DNA of 64,000 nucleotides from Castellaniella hirudinis_A (GCF_047468865.1 NZ_JBLGTV010000002.1:328210-392209), one strand, 5' to 3'; numbered from the stretch's first letter, positions 27,622-36,185 are shown. Made by a program: numbers and translations. Notes: generated from the letters alone by a model not told the origin.

Positions 27622-27659
27622 AAAAAAGCCAGGGGCATGACGAGGCATGGCCCTGGCTT
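27622..27659 (-). terminator. intrinsic terminator of the cytochrome c gene
   Basis: On the minus strand AGCCAGGG pairs with CCCTGGCT followed by six T residues, 25 bases after the cytochrome c stop. Confidence 0.9.
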
Positions 27660-27683
27660 CGTGGTGTGGATGCCGCAATCAGT

Positions 27684-28592
27684 TTATTGGTTGGCGTCCA
27701 GCATGTATTGGATGGCGGCTTTGAGTTCGTCGTCCGTCGCTTGCGAACCGCCGCGCGGGGGCATGGCGCCCACACCGGAGATGGCGTTTTTCAGCATGGT
27801 GTCCTCGCCGGTTTCGACGAACGGGGCCCAGGCCGCCTTGTCGCCGAACTTGGGCGCACCCGCTATGCCGGAGCTGTGGCAGGTGATGCAGACCGATTTG
27901 TAGAGCTTTTCGCCCACGGCGTTGTCGGAGGTGATTTTTTTGGAATCGTCCTGTGCTGGCGCTGCGTCGGTGTCCGCCGCCGGGGTGGTATCGGCCGCCG
28001 GGGCCGCGTCGGTGGCGGGCGCCGCATCGGCTGCCGGGGCGGTTTCGGCGGCAGGCGCGGCGTCCGCCGTTTGGTCGCCGCTGGGTTCGGCGGGCTCGGG
28101 GAAATCGGCGCCGGAGTGGTTGGTCATGTAGACCACGGCACGGGCCACTTCAAAATCGTCCAGCGATGAATTGCCCCCACGCGGCGGCATGGCACCTATC
28201 CCATTGATGGCGTTTTTCAGCAGGTCTTCGTAGCCCTGCTTGATGTAGGAAGCCCAGGCGTCCTTGTCGCCGAATTTTGGCGCCCCCGCCACCCCGGTGC
28301 CGTGGCAGGCCGAACAGGTGGATTGGAAGACTTCTTCGCCGGTTTTGAAGACCTTGGGCGCGTTGGCGTCGACCAGCTTGAAGCCCGCCACAGGCTGGAT
28401 GCGCTTGGCGATCGCTTCTTCGGAGAGGGCGTCGGAACCGTAGTTGGTGACGATGAGGTTGTTGAGCAGATTGAACAGCAGGACGATGATGGCAATGGGG
28501 ATCAGGAATGCCAGCACGACCGTGATCAGCAGCTGCTTTGGTGATTTGACGGCACTTTTGTGCCCGTTTTCTGCGTGTTCTGGGAGACTCAT
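27684..28592 (-). CDS. membrane-anchored dihaem cytochrome c
   Basis: A 302-residue protein with an N-terminal membrane anchor (LLITVVLAFLIPIAIIVLLF, about residues 21-40) and two cytochrome c5-like domains, each with a CXXCH haem site (CSACH and CITCH) and a distal methionine in GAMPPRGG. The domains are joined by an Ala/Pro/Asp-rich linker of about 60 residues made of near-repeats of PAADAAPA. The two domains are similar and look like an internal duplication. It should carry electrons on the periplasmic side. ATG 28592 is preferred; AGGAAA precedes it. Confidence 0.92.
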   Translation of the reverse strand: MSLPEHAENGHKSAVKSPKQLLITVVLAFLIPIAIIVLLFNLLNNLIVTNYGSDALSEEAIAKRIQPVAGFKLVDANAPKVFKTGEEVFQSTCSACHGTGVAGAPKFGDKDAWASYIKQGYEDLLKNAINGIGAMPPRGGNSSLDDFEVARAVVYMTNHSGADFPEPAEPSGDQTADAAPAAETAPAADAAPATDAAPAADTTPAADTDAAPAQDDSKKITSDNAVGEKLYKSVCITCHSSGIAGAPKFGDKAAWAPFVETGEDTMLKNAISGVGAMPPRGGSQATDDELKAAIQYMLDANQ

Positions 28593-28813
28593 GGTGGTTT
28601 CCTGGGAGAGTGGGTGCGGCTGGCCGCCGGTATTCTGTCTTGCATGTGCCTGGTGGTTTCTGCTGCAGGCCTCAACCTTCAATTATAGCGATACCCCCAT
28701 CGGACTGCAGGCTTCGGATAAACCCGCTGGTTCGGTGGTAGAATGACACCCTTAAGCGATGCCTTCTTGGTGTTGTTTATAAAAAATTATAATAAATCAA
28801 TAAGTTATATGCT

Positions 28814-28888
28814 GCGCCTGTAGTTCAATGGATAGAATGGGAGTTTCCGAAGCTTCTGATACAGGTTCGATTCCTGTCGGGCGCGCCA
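28814..28888 (+). tRNA. tRNA-Arg(CCG)
   Basis: A complete cloverleaf: acceptor GCGCCTG/CGGGCGC, D stem GTTC/GAAT, anticodon stem GGAGT/GCTTC with loop TTCCGAA (anticodon CCG), T stem ACAGG/CCTGT with loop TTCGATT, discriminator G and encoded CCA. The integrase gene begins its 3' end only 55 bases further, so the 3' end of this tRNA is the likely phage attachment site. Confidence 0.95.
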
Positions 28889-28932
28889 TAAAATCAATGA
28901 CTTAGCTATGATTTGTGCCCACTTTGTGCCCA
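28866..28932. other. attL region with integrase arm-type repeats
   Basis: The left junction should lie in the T-arm/acceptor part of the tRNA. Just beyond it the 10-mer TTTGTGCCCA is repeated at 28912-28921 and 28923-28932, spaced 11 bases, a usual layout for integrase arm sites. ACTTTGTG/CACAAAGT (28921-28943) also forms a hairpin at the end of the integrase gene. Confidence 0.6.
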
Positions 28933-28942
28933 AAACACAAAG

Positions 28943-30118
28943 TCATGAAGCCGTTTTTACCCGGTTTTGAGGCGTAAATAAGGCATCCATCTTGGCCTTT
29001 TCCCTGTCGCTGGCCTCGCCATCGATCCACTTGCTGTAGACCTCAAAGAACATCCTCGGGTTTGTGTGGCCCATCTGGCGCGATACGTAAGCCGGATTCA
29101 TGCCGGCCGTCAGGCACATGGTGGCAAAGGTGTGCCTCGTCTGCCTGGCGTCACGGTGACGGATGCCCAGCGCTTTGAGTGTGGGACGCCACACTATATC
29201 TAAGGGGGCGGATGTGTCGGTGAATCGTTCGCCGGTGGTTGGGTTCAGAAACACATGCGCGCCAGCAAGAAAGGTGTGTGCCTTTTGCCGCGCGATGGCC
29301 TGTAGCGCCCTTGATTGCAGGTCAATGTCCCTGGCCGAATGAGTCTTAGTGTCTTTATCCGTTGCCCTGACCCTGGCGCGCTCTATTCGCACCTGTTCTC
29401 GGCGCAGGTCCATGCTTGGCCACTGCAGCGCAATGATCTCTGATGGCCGACAGCCAGAGAAGAAGGCGAACTCAAAATAATTAAGCCACTGGTCGCCGTA
29501 CCTGCTGGAGACGTGATGAAGCACAAGCTCCACCTCCTCCAGGTTCAGAGGATCAGGACTCGCCTTTTGTCCTTTGCGGCTTGGAATGTCGCGGGTAATG
29601 TCCCGGCTCACCTTGCCTGTTTTCTGTGCCAGAGCAAATACCCCCCGGACTGGCGTCATGACGTTGTTGAAGGTCTTTGCTGACTTGATGGGCAGGCTTG
29701 CTATATATACAGCGAAGTCCTCGTACTCAATGTGTGCAATCGGCTTATCTTGGAATATTGGATAAAAGTACCGATTGAGGGCATTGATGTATTCCTTCAG
29801 TGTGGTGCTTGCCACGTTTGGGGCAATGAGTTTGATCCAGGTCTGCGCAACATCCCGGAAAGTCGGCAGCAACTCTGTGTCGCTGCCCTTGGGTAGGCTG
29901 CAGGAATTCGGGAAATATCGGGAAAAATCGTCCCAGTCGAACTTGTCGATGGCAATGGCCGCCAGTATTTCATTGCGCATCCTTTGGGCTACGCGCAGAT
30001 TAGCGACCGTGGGTGCTAGCTCGACGCGCTCTCTGAAGCGGTTTTTCCCCCACCTGAAGTCGATGAGGATGGACGCCTCCCTCGCGCGGACCCCCTCGAT
30101 TTGCTTTTTGATACCCAT
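28943..30118 (-). CDS. int: phage tyrosine integrase
   Basis: A 391-residue tyrosine recombinase. The N-terminal 70 residues resemble the DUF3596 arm-binding domain, a SAM-like core-binding domain follows (about 85-175), and the catalytic domain has R224 (SGCRPSE), R328-H329 (ARQTRHTF), H351 (MGHTNP) and the nucleophile Y361 (FFEVYSKW). The histidine normally three residues before the second arginine is R325 here. It integrates and excises the prophage at the adjacent tRNA-Arg. The gene starts inside the excisionase gene (about 100 bases of overlap). Confidence 0.95.
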   Translation of the reverse strand: MGIKKQIEGVRAREASILIDFRWGKNRFRERVELAPTVANLRVAQRMRNEILAAIAIDKFDWDDFSRYFPNSCSLPKGSDTELLPTFRDVAQTWIKLIAPNVASTTLKEYINALNRYFYPIFQDKPIAHIEYEDFAVYIASLPIKSAKTFNNVMTPVRGVFALAQKTGKVSRDITRDIPSRKGQKASPDPLNLEEVELVLHHVSSRYGDQWLNYFEFAFFSGCRPSEIIALQWPSMDLRREQVRIERARVRATDKDTKTHSARDIDLQSRALQAIARQKAHTFLAGAHVFLNPTTGERFTDTSAPLDIVWRPTLKALGIRHRDARQTRHTFATMCLTAGMNPAYVSRQMGHTNPRMFFEVYSKWIDGEASDREKAKMDALFTPQNRVKTAS

Positions 30119-30294
30119 TCGTCGTACCCCTCAAGGTTAATGTGCTGGCGATTGTCGGGTGACCACTTCCAGTGGATACCTTCCACCAGCTTGCCGCGCT
30201 GAATTAGGCTACTGAAAGAGCTCACCGAGCGACCGGTGTACTCAGATGCCTTTTCCAGCGTGACCCAGATGACGGGGCGAAAATTTAATTGCAT
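30016..30294 (-). CDS. xis: excisionase-like DNA-binding protein
   Basis: A 92-residue protein with a winged-helix, MerR-like fold: VTLEKASEYTGRSVSSFSSL, then WKWSPDNRQHINLEGYDEWV, the pattern of phage excisionases. The C-terminal 25 residues are a Ser/Gly/Arg-rich tail. ATG 30294 is chosen since the DNA-binding core starts right after it. Its 3' end overlaps the integrase start by 103 bases in another frame, which would link the amounts of Xis and Int. Confidence 0.82.
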   Translation of the reverse strand: MQLNFRPVIWVTLEKASEYTGRSVSSFSSLIQRGKLVEGIHWKWSPDNRQHINLEGYDEWVSKSKSRGSARGRRPSSSTSGGGKTASESASS

Positions 30295-30544
30295 GGTCAC
30301 AGCTCGCCCCTCCTGATTGGATGGGGCGCAGCCGCATTGAGGGCGGCAGCGCACGGGCGGGGGTAGAAAACCGGACGCAAAGGCAAACCGGCCCAGTCGA
30401 AACTGGCCCCGCCCGGCACTGCCATAGACGTGCAGGGACGATGGGCACGAAAAGGCCGCAACAAGACATGGCGCGGCCAACGTGCGCCTTTGCATTTCGG
30501 GTTTCTACTCCCGGCCCCCGTTGGTCCGAGGGCAATTCGATCAT
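30242..30544 (-). CDS. possible Ash/Icd-like small ORF overlapping xis
   Basis: An overlapping frame of 100 codons whose product (MSCCGLFVPIVPARLW, GRAM, RAGPVSTGPVCLCVRF) has the Cys/Phe/Pro style of the Ash and Icd-like small proteins that sit near integrase genes of P4-type and other prophages. It overlaps xis by about 50 bases. Coding status is doubtful; otherwise 30295-30540 has no gene and I see no strong regulatory signal in it. Confidence 0.25.
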   Translation of the reverse strand: MIELPSDQRGPGVETRNAKAHVGRAMSCCGLFVPIVPARLWQCRAGPVSTGPVCLCVRFSTPARALPPSMRLRPIQSGGASCDHAIKFSPRHLGHAGKGI

Positions 30545-30939
30545 ACTTCATCGTTACCTCCACGGAACAGGTCTTCAAGCCGCTGGCGTGCTGCTGAATT
30601 CCGGCGAACCCCCCGGCCTGGCGCAGGCTTGCGCGGCGCCCGCTCCGGCTTAGGGGCGCGTCGAGGCGGCAGCCGATCCGGGAAGGCTGGATTCGCTGCT
30701 GGTGCTGGCCGGCCGTCGTCCTTATCCAGCATCCGCATGAAGTCCACGATTGCTTCCTCGTAGGCCAGCACGTACAGATCCAGGTTCTCCTGTTCGTCTT
30801 CACGCAGCTTGCCGGTGCATTGCACTCTGGTGGTGCCTGAAGGGATGTAGGCTGCAGCCTTGGGCCACCGGCTGGCCAAGCGATTGAGCATCTGGTCACG
30901 CAGGCTGGTTTCGATGCGCATCAGGTTCTGCGGGGTCAT
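30541..30939 (-). CDS. hypothetical phage protein
   Basis: A 132-residue protein, helical at the N-terminus (LMRIETSLRDQMLNRLASRW) with a Pro/Arg-rich linker and a basic C-terminus. I do not recognise it. ATG 30939 gives a four-base overlap (ATGA) with the upstream gene, supporting this start; it ends the leftward early operon before xis. Confidence 0.7.
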   Translation of the reverse strand: MTPQNLMRIETSLRDQMLNRLASRWPKAAAYIPSGTTRVQCTGKLREDEQENLDLYVLAYEEAIVDFMRMLDKDDGRPAPAANPAFPDRLPPRRAPKPERAPRKPAPGRGVRRNSAARQRLEDLFRGGNDEV

Positions 30940-31091
30940 GATCGATCCTCCTGCACTGCATGGCCACAAGTGCCCGCAGCGACCACCAAAACCAACCCGA
31001 AGATAAACAGGGGACCCGGCTCAGCATGCATGGCATAGCCCACAGCAAGTCCGGCAAGCATGGTGGCGGCATTTAGCATTGCTGTTTTCAT
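30936..31091 (-). CDS. small membrane protein
   Basis: A 51-residue protein with two hydrophobic stretches (MLNAATMLAGLAVGYAM and PLFIFGLVLVVAAGTCG). It overlaps both neighbours by four bases in the early operon. A small phage membrane protein of unknown role. Confidence 0.7.
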   Translation of the reverse strand: MKTAMLNAATMLAGLAVGYAMHAEPGPLFIFGLVLVVAAGTCGHAVQEDRS

Positions 31092-31942
31092 GACGCCTCC
31101 CCACCCAGCGCCAGCGCCAGGTGCGGCATGATCGAGGCCTTCCACTCCAGGTTCTGAATGGGCTTGCCCGCAACGTGGGCCTTGTCCATATCGACCAGCA
31201 CCGCGTACCGCTTGCCCTTGTCTGTCGGGGTGTAGCGGTGGCGGACTTTGCCGCGAATCTTGGAGGAAGTGCGGGTCTGATAGCCCTCTGCAATCAGCAG
31301 GTCGTTGATGAATGCCGCCCTTCTGCCAAAGCGCGAACCGATCTCGGTGACGGTCATGTGCGGTTCGGTATCGTCAGCGATCAGCTTCTCAGCATCCAGC
31401 GCCTGCAGCATGTTCAGCCCGGTGATCCGCAGGGTCGCCTTGTTGGCGGCCAGCGTGGCTTGGTTGCCCTTCAGCCCGATCAGCTTGGCAATGCCATGGG
31501 CTGCGCGGAACTCGCGGGCTGGGCCGGGTAGGACGCTGGTGGGTGCAGAAGGCCTCTTTATTGGGGCTGCCGTATCCCTGCGAAAGTAATTGTTCACCAG
31601 TTGGCGCTGAACCTGCCATGCGAGATCGTCCTGCAGGCTCTTGACGAGCATCAGGTAGCCCGATTCGGTTAGAAGCGTGACGCCACGCCCCTGCAAGGGA
31701 ACGAGTTTATTGGCGGGGATTTCGGACGTTCCTCGTACGATATGCTCGCGCAGCTCGGAAGGCGTTGTTTGGAAGAAGTCTTCCCCCTCAGTGAAATGCC
31801 GGCGGTTCTCATTAAAGTTACGGCGCGCCGTGTCTTTCGGGCGCTCATGCGCTTGGTCGATCATGGCAAGGGTTACGACACGCTGCCCACGGTATTCGAC
31901 CACCGGCAGCTCGACATTGTTGATAGTGATGATTTGGCTCAT
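31088..31942 (-). CDS. ORF6N-domain (antirepressor-type) protein
   Basis: A 284-residue protein. The N-terminal 110 residues match the ORF6N/KilA-N-like DNA-binding domain of phage antirepressors: VVEYRGQRVVTLAMIDQAHE, then RNFNENRRHFTEGEDFF and TLLTESGYLMLVKSLQDDLA. The C-terminal part has a second helical domain (MTVTEIGSRFGRRAAFINDL) like the KilAC region. Such proteins antagonise repressors or regulate early genes. It is the largest regulatory candidate in the leftward operon. Confidence 0.85.
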   Translation of the reverse strand: MSQIITINNVELPVVEYRGQRVVTLAMIDQAHERPKDTARRNFNENRRHFTEGEDFFQTTPSELREHIVRGTSEIPANKLVPLQGRGVTLLTESGYLMLVKSLQDDLAWQVQRQLVNNYFRRDTAAPIKRPSAPTSVLPGPAREFRAAHGIAKLIGLKGNQATLAANKATLRITGLNMLQALDAEKLIADDTEPHMTVTEIGSRFGRRAAFINDLLIAEGYQTRTSSKIRGKVRHRYTPTDKGKRYAVLVDMDKAHVAGKPIQNLEWKASIMPHLALALGGEAS

Positions 31943-32274
31943 GCCTGACTCCCTTGGTCAAAAGTGAAACCAGCGCGTTCCAGCACTGCCATGTACTCGT
32001 CGTTGCCGATGTGTTTGACGAAGCTGTCGCACACCTCTAGGCGTCGCCTGGGATCGGATGGGCGCAGGAGCACCGTCTCCAAGACGTCGATTCGTGGAAA
32101 CCGCTTGACGCGGCCTTCCTTAAGCATCTCGTCGATGATGCGGAAGGCGCGAACTTTTCCCTCATCGGTGGCGTCAGGGCTGTTGATCGCGTCACTGACA
32201 AAAGAGAGGGTTGCCGCCGGACTGAACAGATACTCGTCTCCGTGGCGGCGGATGTGGTCGCTGGGGTTATTCAT
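31939..32274 (-). CDS. hypothetical phage protein
   Basis: A 111-residue acidic-to-neutral helical protein (EYLFSPAATLSFVSDAINSP; VRAFRIIDEMLKEG). No family recognised. It overlaps the ORF6N gene by four bases and the upstream DUF551-like gene by eight. Confidence 0.65.
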   Translation of the reverse strand: MNNPSDHIRRHGDEYLFSPAATLSFVSDAINSPDATDEGKVRAFRIIDEMLKEGRVKRFPRIDVLETVLLRPSDPRRRLEVCDSFVKHIGNDEYMAVLERAGFTFDQGSQA

Positions 32275-33097
32275 GGCTGACGCCCTCCTTCGGTGGCTGG
32301 GGCAGTGGCATCCAGTGGGTAAAGCCGTTGTCCTCAAACAGTGACCCGTCGCCCAGCATGGCGTCAGCTCTTTGCTGGCCTTCTGGTGTCCAGACGTCAT
32401 AGCGATCATCGGGCCATACCCATGTGCCGTTCCCTGGGTCGTCTTCCCATTCGTACCAACGGACGATCACCATAGGGTCCCAGTAGCCGCCTGTGGCTGG
32501 TCCCCGCCATGCGAGAATCCACGTGCCGTCTTTCGGTGCTGTCTCAATGGGCTGCCATCCAGATAGGCTGGCACCATCAGCAACTTGCCCAGGCGCCTGC
32601 AGGCGCTCCAGCATGTCTGCTATGTCGCCAGCCATCCATCCCGCTATAAGGACGCTGGGCCAGCCCTGGCGTCGGCGCATCCAGCCGATCATGCTTTGCA
32701 GGTCACCACTGGCCCCCGCCAACCCCATTCGGGCGCACCCAAGGTAGAGGGCATAACCATCCGGCGTTGGCGCGCCTGCATGATCGGGCCCGCCGTCGAC
32801 GTCAGTATCCACGCGGGTTTCCTCGTCGGCGCGCGGCTTCTCCGGCCCGCCGCCTTGCCCAGACGATCGAACGTACCGATCCAGCATCTTGACGGCATCC
32901 CGGACGTATTGCGGCACGGCTTCGGCACGGCGATAGCTTTCCACCAGTCGGGCTTTACCCTCGTCGCTGATCCCCATGTGGCCGATCTTGTCGGCGATGT
33001 CGATCATGGTCTTCTGCATCTCGGCCGGGTCCTGGCCGATTGCGCCACGCACCCAGGCGACCAGGCGGCGAAGGTGGTTCAGGTCAGATCGTTTCAT
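32267..33097 (-). CDS. hypothetical protein with DUF551-like C-terminal domain
   Basis: A 276-residue protein. The C-terminal 85 residues begin GWQPIETAPKDGTWILAWRG and end WMPLPQPPK, the layout of DUF551, a domain frequent in phage early regions with unknown function. The N-terminal half is helical (LRRLVAWVRGAIGQDPAEMQ). ATG 33097 overlaps the upstream gene by 14 bases. Confidence 0.7.
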   Translation of the reverse strand: MKRSDLNHLRRLVAWVRGAIGQDPAEMQKTMIDIADKIGHMGISDEGKARLVESYRRAEAVPQYVRDAVKMLDRYVRSSGQGGGPEKPRADEETRVDTDVDGGPDHAGAPTPDGYALYLGCARMGLAGASGDLQSMIGWMRRRQGWPSVLIAGWMAGDIADMLERLQAPGQVADGASLSGWQPIETAPKDGTWILAWRGPATGGYWDPMVIVRWYEWEDDPGNGTWVWPDDRYDVWTPEGQQRADAMLGDGSLFEDNGFTHWMPLPQPPKEGVSHE

Positions 33098-34025
33098 GGC
33101 TTGCCTCCTGCGCTGTACCGGCGGTGAAGGATTGAACAACGTCCTCTACCGCTCGTTCCACGCTTTCGCGGCTGAGGTAGCAGTCATCCAGGGAGGCCAA
33201 GTCGTTTATCAGACGATTGGCAAAGTCCTTTGCTGCGCCGCGCCACCCGCTGACCACCAGATTGCGCAGGATAGAATCCGTCTCGGCCCAGTCTCCCCGG
33301 CTGCTGCCCAACACATGCTCGAAGGCTGCGATGGCTTCCTCTCGGCTGCGCGGCCGGATGTCGGCCAGCATGAAGAACGCATAGCACTCGTGCGCGTAGG
33401 CGCCCCGAGGGAGATCGCTGAAATTCCAGTCAACCGCGTTGCGAAGGCTGTACAGGTGGCCCCAGAACTCGATGGCGTACAGGCAGTCGCTGATCGTGCC
33501 GGGCACCAGTTCCGAGCGCTTCTCGAACTGGGCTCGGGCGTGGGCGTCGTCGTACATGCCGAAGTCATCACGCTTGAGTCGCTTCAGTGCCAGCCGGCAG
33601 GCGCGTTCGGCAGGCAATTCCGCGAATAACGCTTCCTCAGTGCTGAATCGGGATATTGCTTCGTGGCGGAGGGCGGCGCGCTGGATAGATCGTTTTGCCT
33701 GATCCTCCAGTTCACCGAAGCCAAAGGACGCAAAGGCCGCACCAAAGGCATTCCCTGTGGCTTTGGCAATATGGTTGGCATATCGCATGCCCAGGTCTTT
33801 CATGGGCGTCTTGATCTGCTTGGCCGCTTCCAGGGCCTTGTCGATCAGCCCCCGGTTGCCGGTGGCCACCACCTTCTGCAGCCACAGGACGGTATCAATC
33901 TCTTGATCGCCTGTCACCACCTCTTGGGGCGGCATTTCAGGGATGGCCATGGCCGTGCTGGCGCTGGGCTGGATGGGCGGCAGTGAAAGCAGTTCACGCA
34001 GCTGCTGGTTGTCTTGATGGATCAT
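33084..34025 (-). CDS. hypothetical phage protein
   Basis: A 313-residue soluble, mostly helical protein with no membrane segment or motif I recognise. Aromatic-rich stretches (CLYAIEFWGHLYSLRNAVDW, ECYAFFMLADIRP) suggest a folded enzyme or binding protein. Part of the leftward operon, with overlaps to both neighbours. Confidence 0.65.
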   Translation of the reverse strand: MIHQDNQQLRELLSLPPIQPSASTAMAIPEMPPQEVVTGDQEIDTVLWLQKVVATGNRGLIDKALEAAKQIKTPMKDLGMRYANHIAKATGNAFGAAFASFGFGELEDQAKRSIQRAALRHEAISRFSTEEALFAELPAERACRLALKRLKRDDFGMYDDAHARAQFEKRSELVPGTISDCLYAIEFWGHLYSLRNAVDWNFSDLPRGAYAHECYAFFMLADIRPRSREEAIAAFEHVLGSSRGDWAETDSILRNLVVSGWRGAAKDFANRLINDLASLDDCYLSRESVERAVEDVVQSFTAGTAQEASHETI

Positions 34026-34279
34026 GACTGCACCTCCGCCAGGCCCGCGTCATTGGCCTGCGATGTCTCGCATTCGCCGAACAGGTCGCTAAGGTCGTTG
34101 GCTGCGCTGCTGGCCACTTCGTGAGCCGCGAACAGCAATTCCTTGACTCGCTGTAGCTCACCCTCATGATCTCCACCCTCATTCAGGCAGTTGAATGCGA
34201 TGGTGTATGTGGTGTCGATCAGTTCGGCCAGGGCGAACGCCCTGTTCGCTTCGTACTTCATCCGTTCTTTCGTAATCAT
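34022..34279 (-). CDS. hypothetical small phage protein
   Basis: An 85-residue acidic helical protein (LAELIDTTYTIAFNCLNEGG). Four-base overlaps with both neighbours show it is translated within the leftward operon. No family recognised. Confidence 0.65.
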   Translation of the reverse strand: MITKERMKYEANRAFALAELIDTTYTIAFNCLNEGGDHEGELQRVKELLFAAHEVASSAANDLSDLFGECETSQANDAGLAEVQS

Positions 34280-34575
34280 TTCCGACCCTCCGCTTTGACG
34301 GTGACAGCCACCTGCTGACCCTCGAATTTCTCAAGGGCGCCAAGCAGGGCGTCGATGCTGTTGTGGGTGATGGCGGTCCAGCAGTGCAGACCGTCGGCGG
34401 CGCGCACCTGAACATCGAAGCGCAGCATGTGGGCGCGTTTGACGGGGTGCCCGCCGATCTTCAGGATTTCCTGGGCAGCAGCTGCCGATTCAATCTGCTG
34501 CTGGCGGTCGCCGTGCAGGCAAATGAAGGCCAGGGAGTCCAGTGCCTTGGCATACTCTTTGACAGGTAGCGTCAT
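34276..34575 (-). CDS. hypothetical small phage protein
   Basis: A 99-residue protein with a helical N-terminus and a beta-rich second half (AHMLRFDVQVRAADGLHCWT). Coupled by ATGA overlaps to its neighbours. No family recognised. Confidence 0.65.
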   Translation of the reverse strand: MTLPVKEYAKALDSLAFICLHGDRQQQIESAAAAQEILKIGGHPVKRAHMLRFDVQVRAADGLHCWTAITHNSIDALLGALEKFEGQQVAVTVKAEGRK

Positions 34576-34871
34576 GGCCGCACTCCTTTGCCCAGGGAGG
34601 CCCGGATGGCGGTATCCAGGCGACGTTTGGCGTTGCGCACGTTGCGCTTGGCTTCGTTGTAGGTCTCGAATTCCAAGCCCGTGACTTCGCGCATCTGTTC
34701 GTGCATGTCGCTGTCGCGCTGGACGTAGTTGCCGCCGTTGTGCTTGTGGCGAAACTCGCTGCAGGCGTTGCGCAAGTCCGCGGACGCCGAGCGCAAGGAT
34801 TCCTCCAGGCGGTACAGTTCGACGGCCTTTTCTGCGATGGCGATCTGAAGGGAAAGTTTGATGGTATTCAT
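34572..34871 (-). CDS. hypothetical coiled-coil phage protein
   Basis: A 99-residue, charged, helical protein (IAEKAVELYRLEESLRSASA; EAKRNVRNAKRRLDTAIRA) likely to form a coiled coil. Coupled by ATGA overlaps in the leftward operon. No family recognised. Confidence 0.65.
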   Translation of the reverse strand: MNTIKLSLQIAIAEKAVELYRLEESLRSASADLRNACSEFRHKHNGGNYVQRDSDMHEQMREVTGLEFETYNEAKRNVRNAKRRLDTAIRASLGKGVRP

Positions 34872-35254
34872 GCTGCAGCCCTCCAGACGGGGAATGGCCA
34901 GTCGGCCGGGGCGGCGTTGACCTGGGGTTGATCTTGGATTTCGGCCATGACGCGGCGGGCCAGGTCGATGATTTCTTCCTTGGTCAGGACGCGAATTGGC
35001 AAATCCCAGCTATAGGTGGCCCAGCCGACGCGAACCAGGATGCCGCCGTGCTTGCGGTGGCAGCTATTGATGCGGTTGGAGACGGCCTCCCCGTCAAGGA
35101 ATGCCTGGCGGTACTTGATATACCTCCGGCCTTCGGGTGGCAACAGGGGGCGCAGGAAGTCCGAGCGCTCCAGGGCTTCGCGTTCGCCGTAGAAATTCGT
35201 GCTGTAGATGCTGCCCTGCCAGTGGACATGCTCGATGCGGGGGACGATAGTCAT
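34868..35254 (-). CDS. hypothetical phage protein
   Basis: A 128-residue protein, rich in aromatic and basic residues (YSTNFYGEREALERSDFLRP; HRKHGGILVRVGWATYSWDL). No family recognised; coupled to both neighbours. Confidence 0.65.
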   Translation of the reverse strand: MTIVPRIEHVHWQGSIYSTNFYGEREALERSDFLRPLLPPEGRRYIKYRQAFLDGEAVSNRINSCHRKHGGILVRVGWATYSWDLPIRVLTKEEIIDLARRVMAEIQDQPQVNAAPADWPFPVWRAAA

Positions 35255-35556
35255 GACTCGCCTCCCGTGCGGATGCCCGCCGTATTGAGTAGCATGTACG
35301 CTTCGTCCAGCATGCCGTTCAGATGGCCGTACATGACGGTTTGGTCGCCGCCATCATCTGCTTGTGCGAGCGCCATGAGGATGTACTGCACCCTGGATAT
35401 CCTGGTCAGGCCAGCGTCGATCAGATTGATGACTGGCGCTGATTCGGAAATCACCACAGGCGGCTGAGTGCATAGATCTTCATGCTTTACCAGGCCGACG
35501 CCATCTATGCAGTGCAGATAGGCGCCGGGGCCTTTGGGGGTAGTTGGCTTACTCAT
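35251..35556 (-). CDS. hypothetical small phage protein
   Basis: A 101-residue protein with a helical C-terminal half (ISRVQYILMALAQADDGG). No family recognised; four-base overlaps with neighbours. Confidence 0.65.
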   Translation of the reverse strand: MSKPTTPKGPGAYLHCIDGVGLVKHEDLCTQPPVVISESAPVINLIDAGLTRISRVQYILMALAQADDGGDQTVMYGHLNGMLDEAYMLLNTAGIRTGGES

Positions 35557-36185
35557 GGCTTGACCCCTCCAATTTCGGCAAGCGTCAAATCCATGGCCGT
35601 GACGTGATTGAGCAAGGTCAGCAGATAGCCCTGCTGGCGCTCTTGTGTGAGGCAGTAAAAAGCCTCATCCCCGCCGCTGCCAGTGATCAGGTCGAGCATG
35701 GCCATAGCGGGCTGGCTGTGATTCACATACACGTCGTAGGCGTCTGTTTTGGTGGCTTGGCTGGTAAGCAGCTCAACGTATTCGGCGCGCACGGCACCTA
35801 AGTTCTGGTGGATGCGGAAAGGGCGGACGCGAAGCTTGCGGTCGCGGTGGCAGGCGCACGCACTGCCGCTCCCGAAGTCCATGGCCCAGGCGTCGGCGTT
35901 GGCCGTGGATGTCCAATGGATGGCCGTCTTATTGAACCTGTGACGGATGTTCAGCAGGGCGACCGTCATCTCATCCTTGGTGGGCAGCCGCCAGTCGTCG
36001 TGGCCGCCGCCGCAATATTTGCTGGCTGCGACCCGGGCGTCTTCCCACGCGTGATCGCCCAGGGAATCGGCTGCAGCGATCAGATGCCGCACCGACCCGT
36101 CAGGCTGGAAGTGCGGGCCTACGTAGATCCCGCCGCCCAGGTCTGAGCCGATGAGGGCGGGCAGGGTGAAGGTGAGGGCATTCAT
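35553..36185 (-). CDS. protein with DUF1566/Lcl-like domain
   Basis: A 210-residue protein. Residues 40-125 (AWEDARVAASKYCGGGHDDW, RLPTKDEM, HWTSTANADAWAMDFGSGSA, VRPFRI) match the Lcl/DUF1566 fold, which in other phages is found in receptor- or surface-related proteins but here sits in an early operon. The rest is helical and unknown. Its role in the early region is unclear. Confidence 0.72.
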   Translation of the reverse strand: MNALTFTLPALIGSDLGGGIYVGPHFQPDGSVRHLIAAADSLGDHAWEDARVAASKYCGGGHDDWRLPTKDEMTVALLNIRHRFNKTAIHWTSTANADAWAMDFGSGSACACHRDRKLRVRPFRIHQNLGAVRAEYVELLTSQATKTDAYDVYVNHSQPAMAMLDLITGSGGDEAFYCLTQERQQGYLLTLLNHVTAMDLTLAEIGGVKP

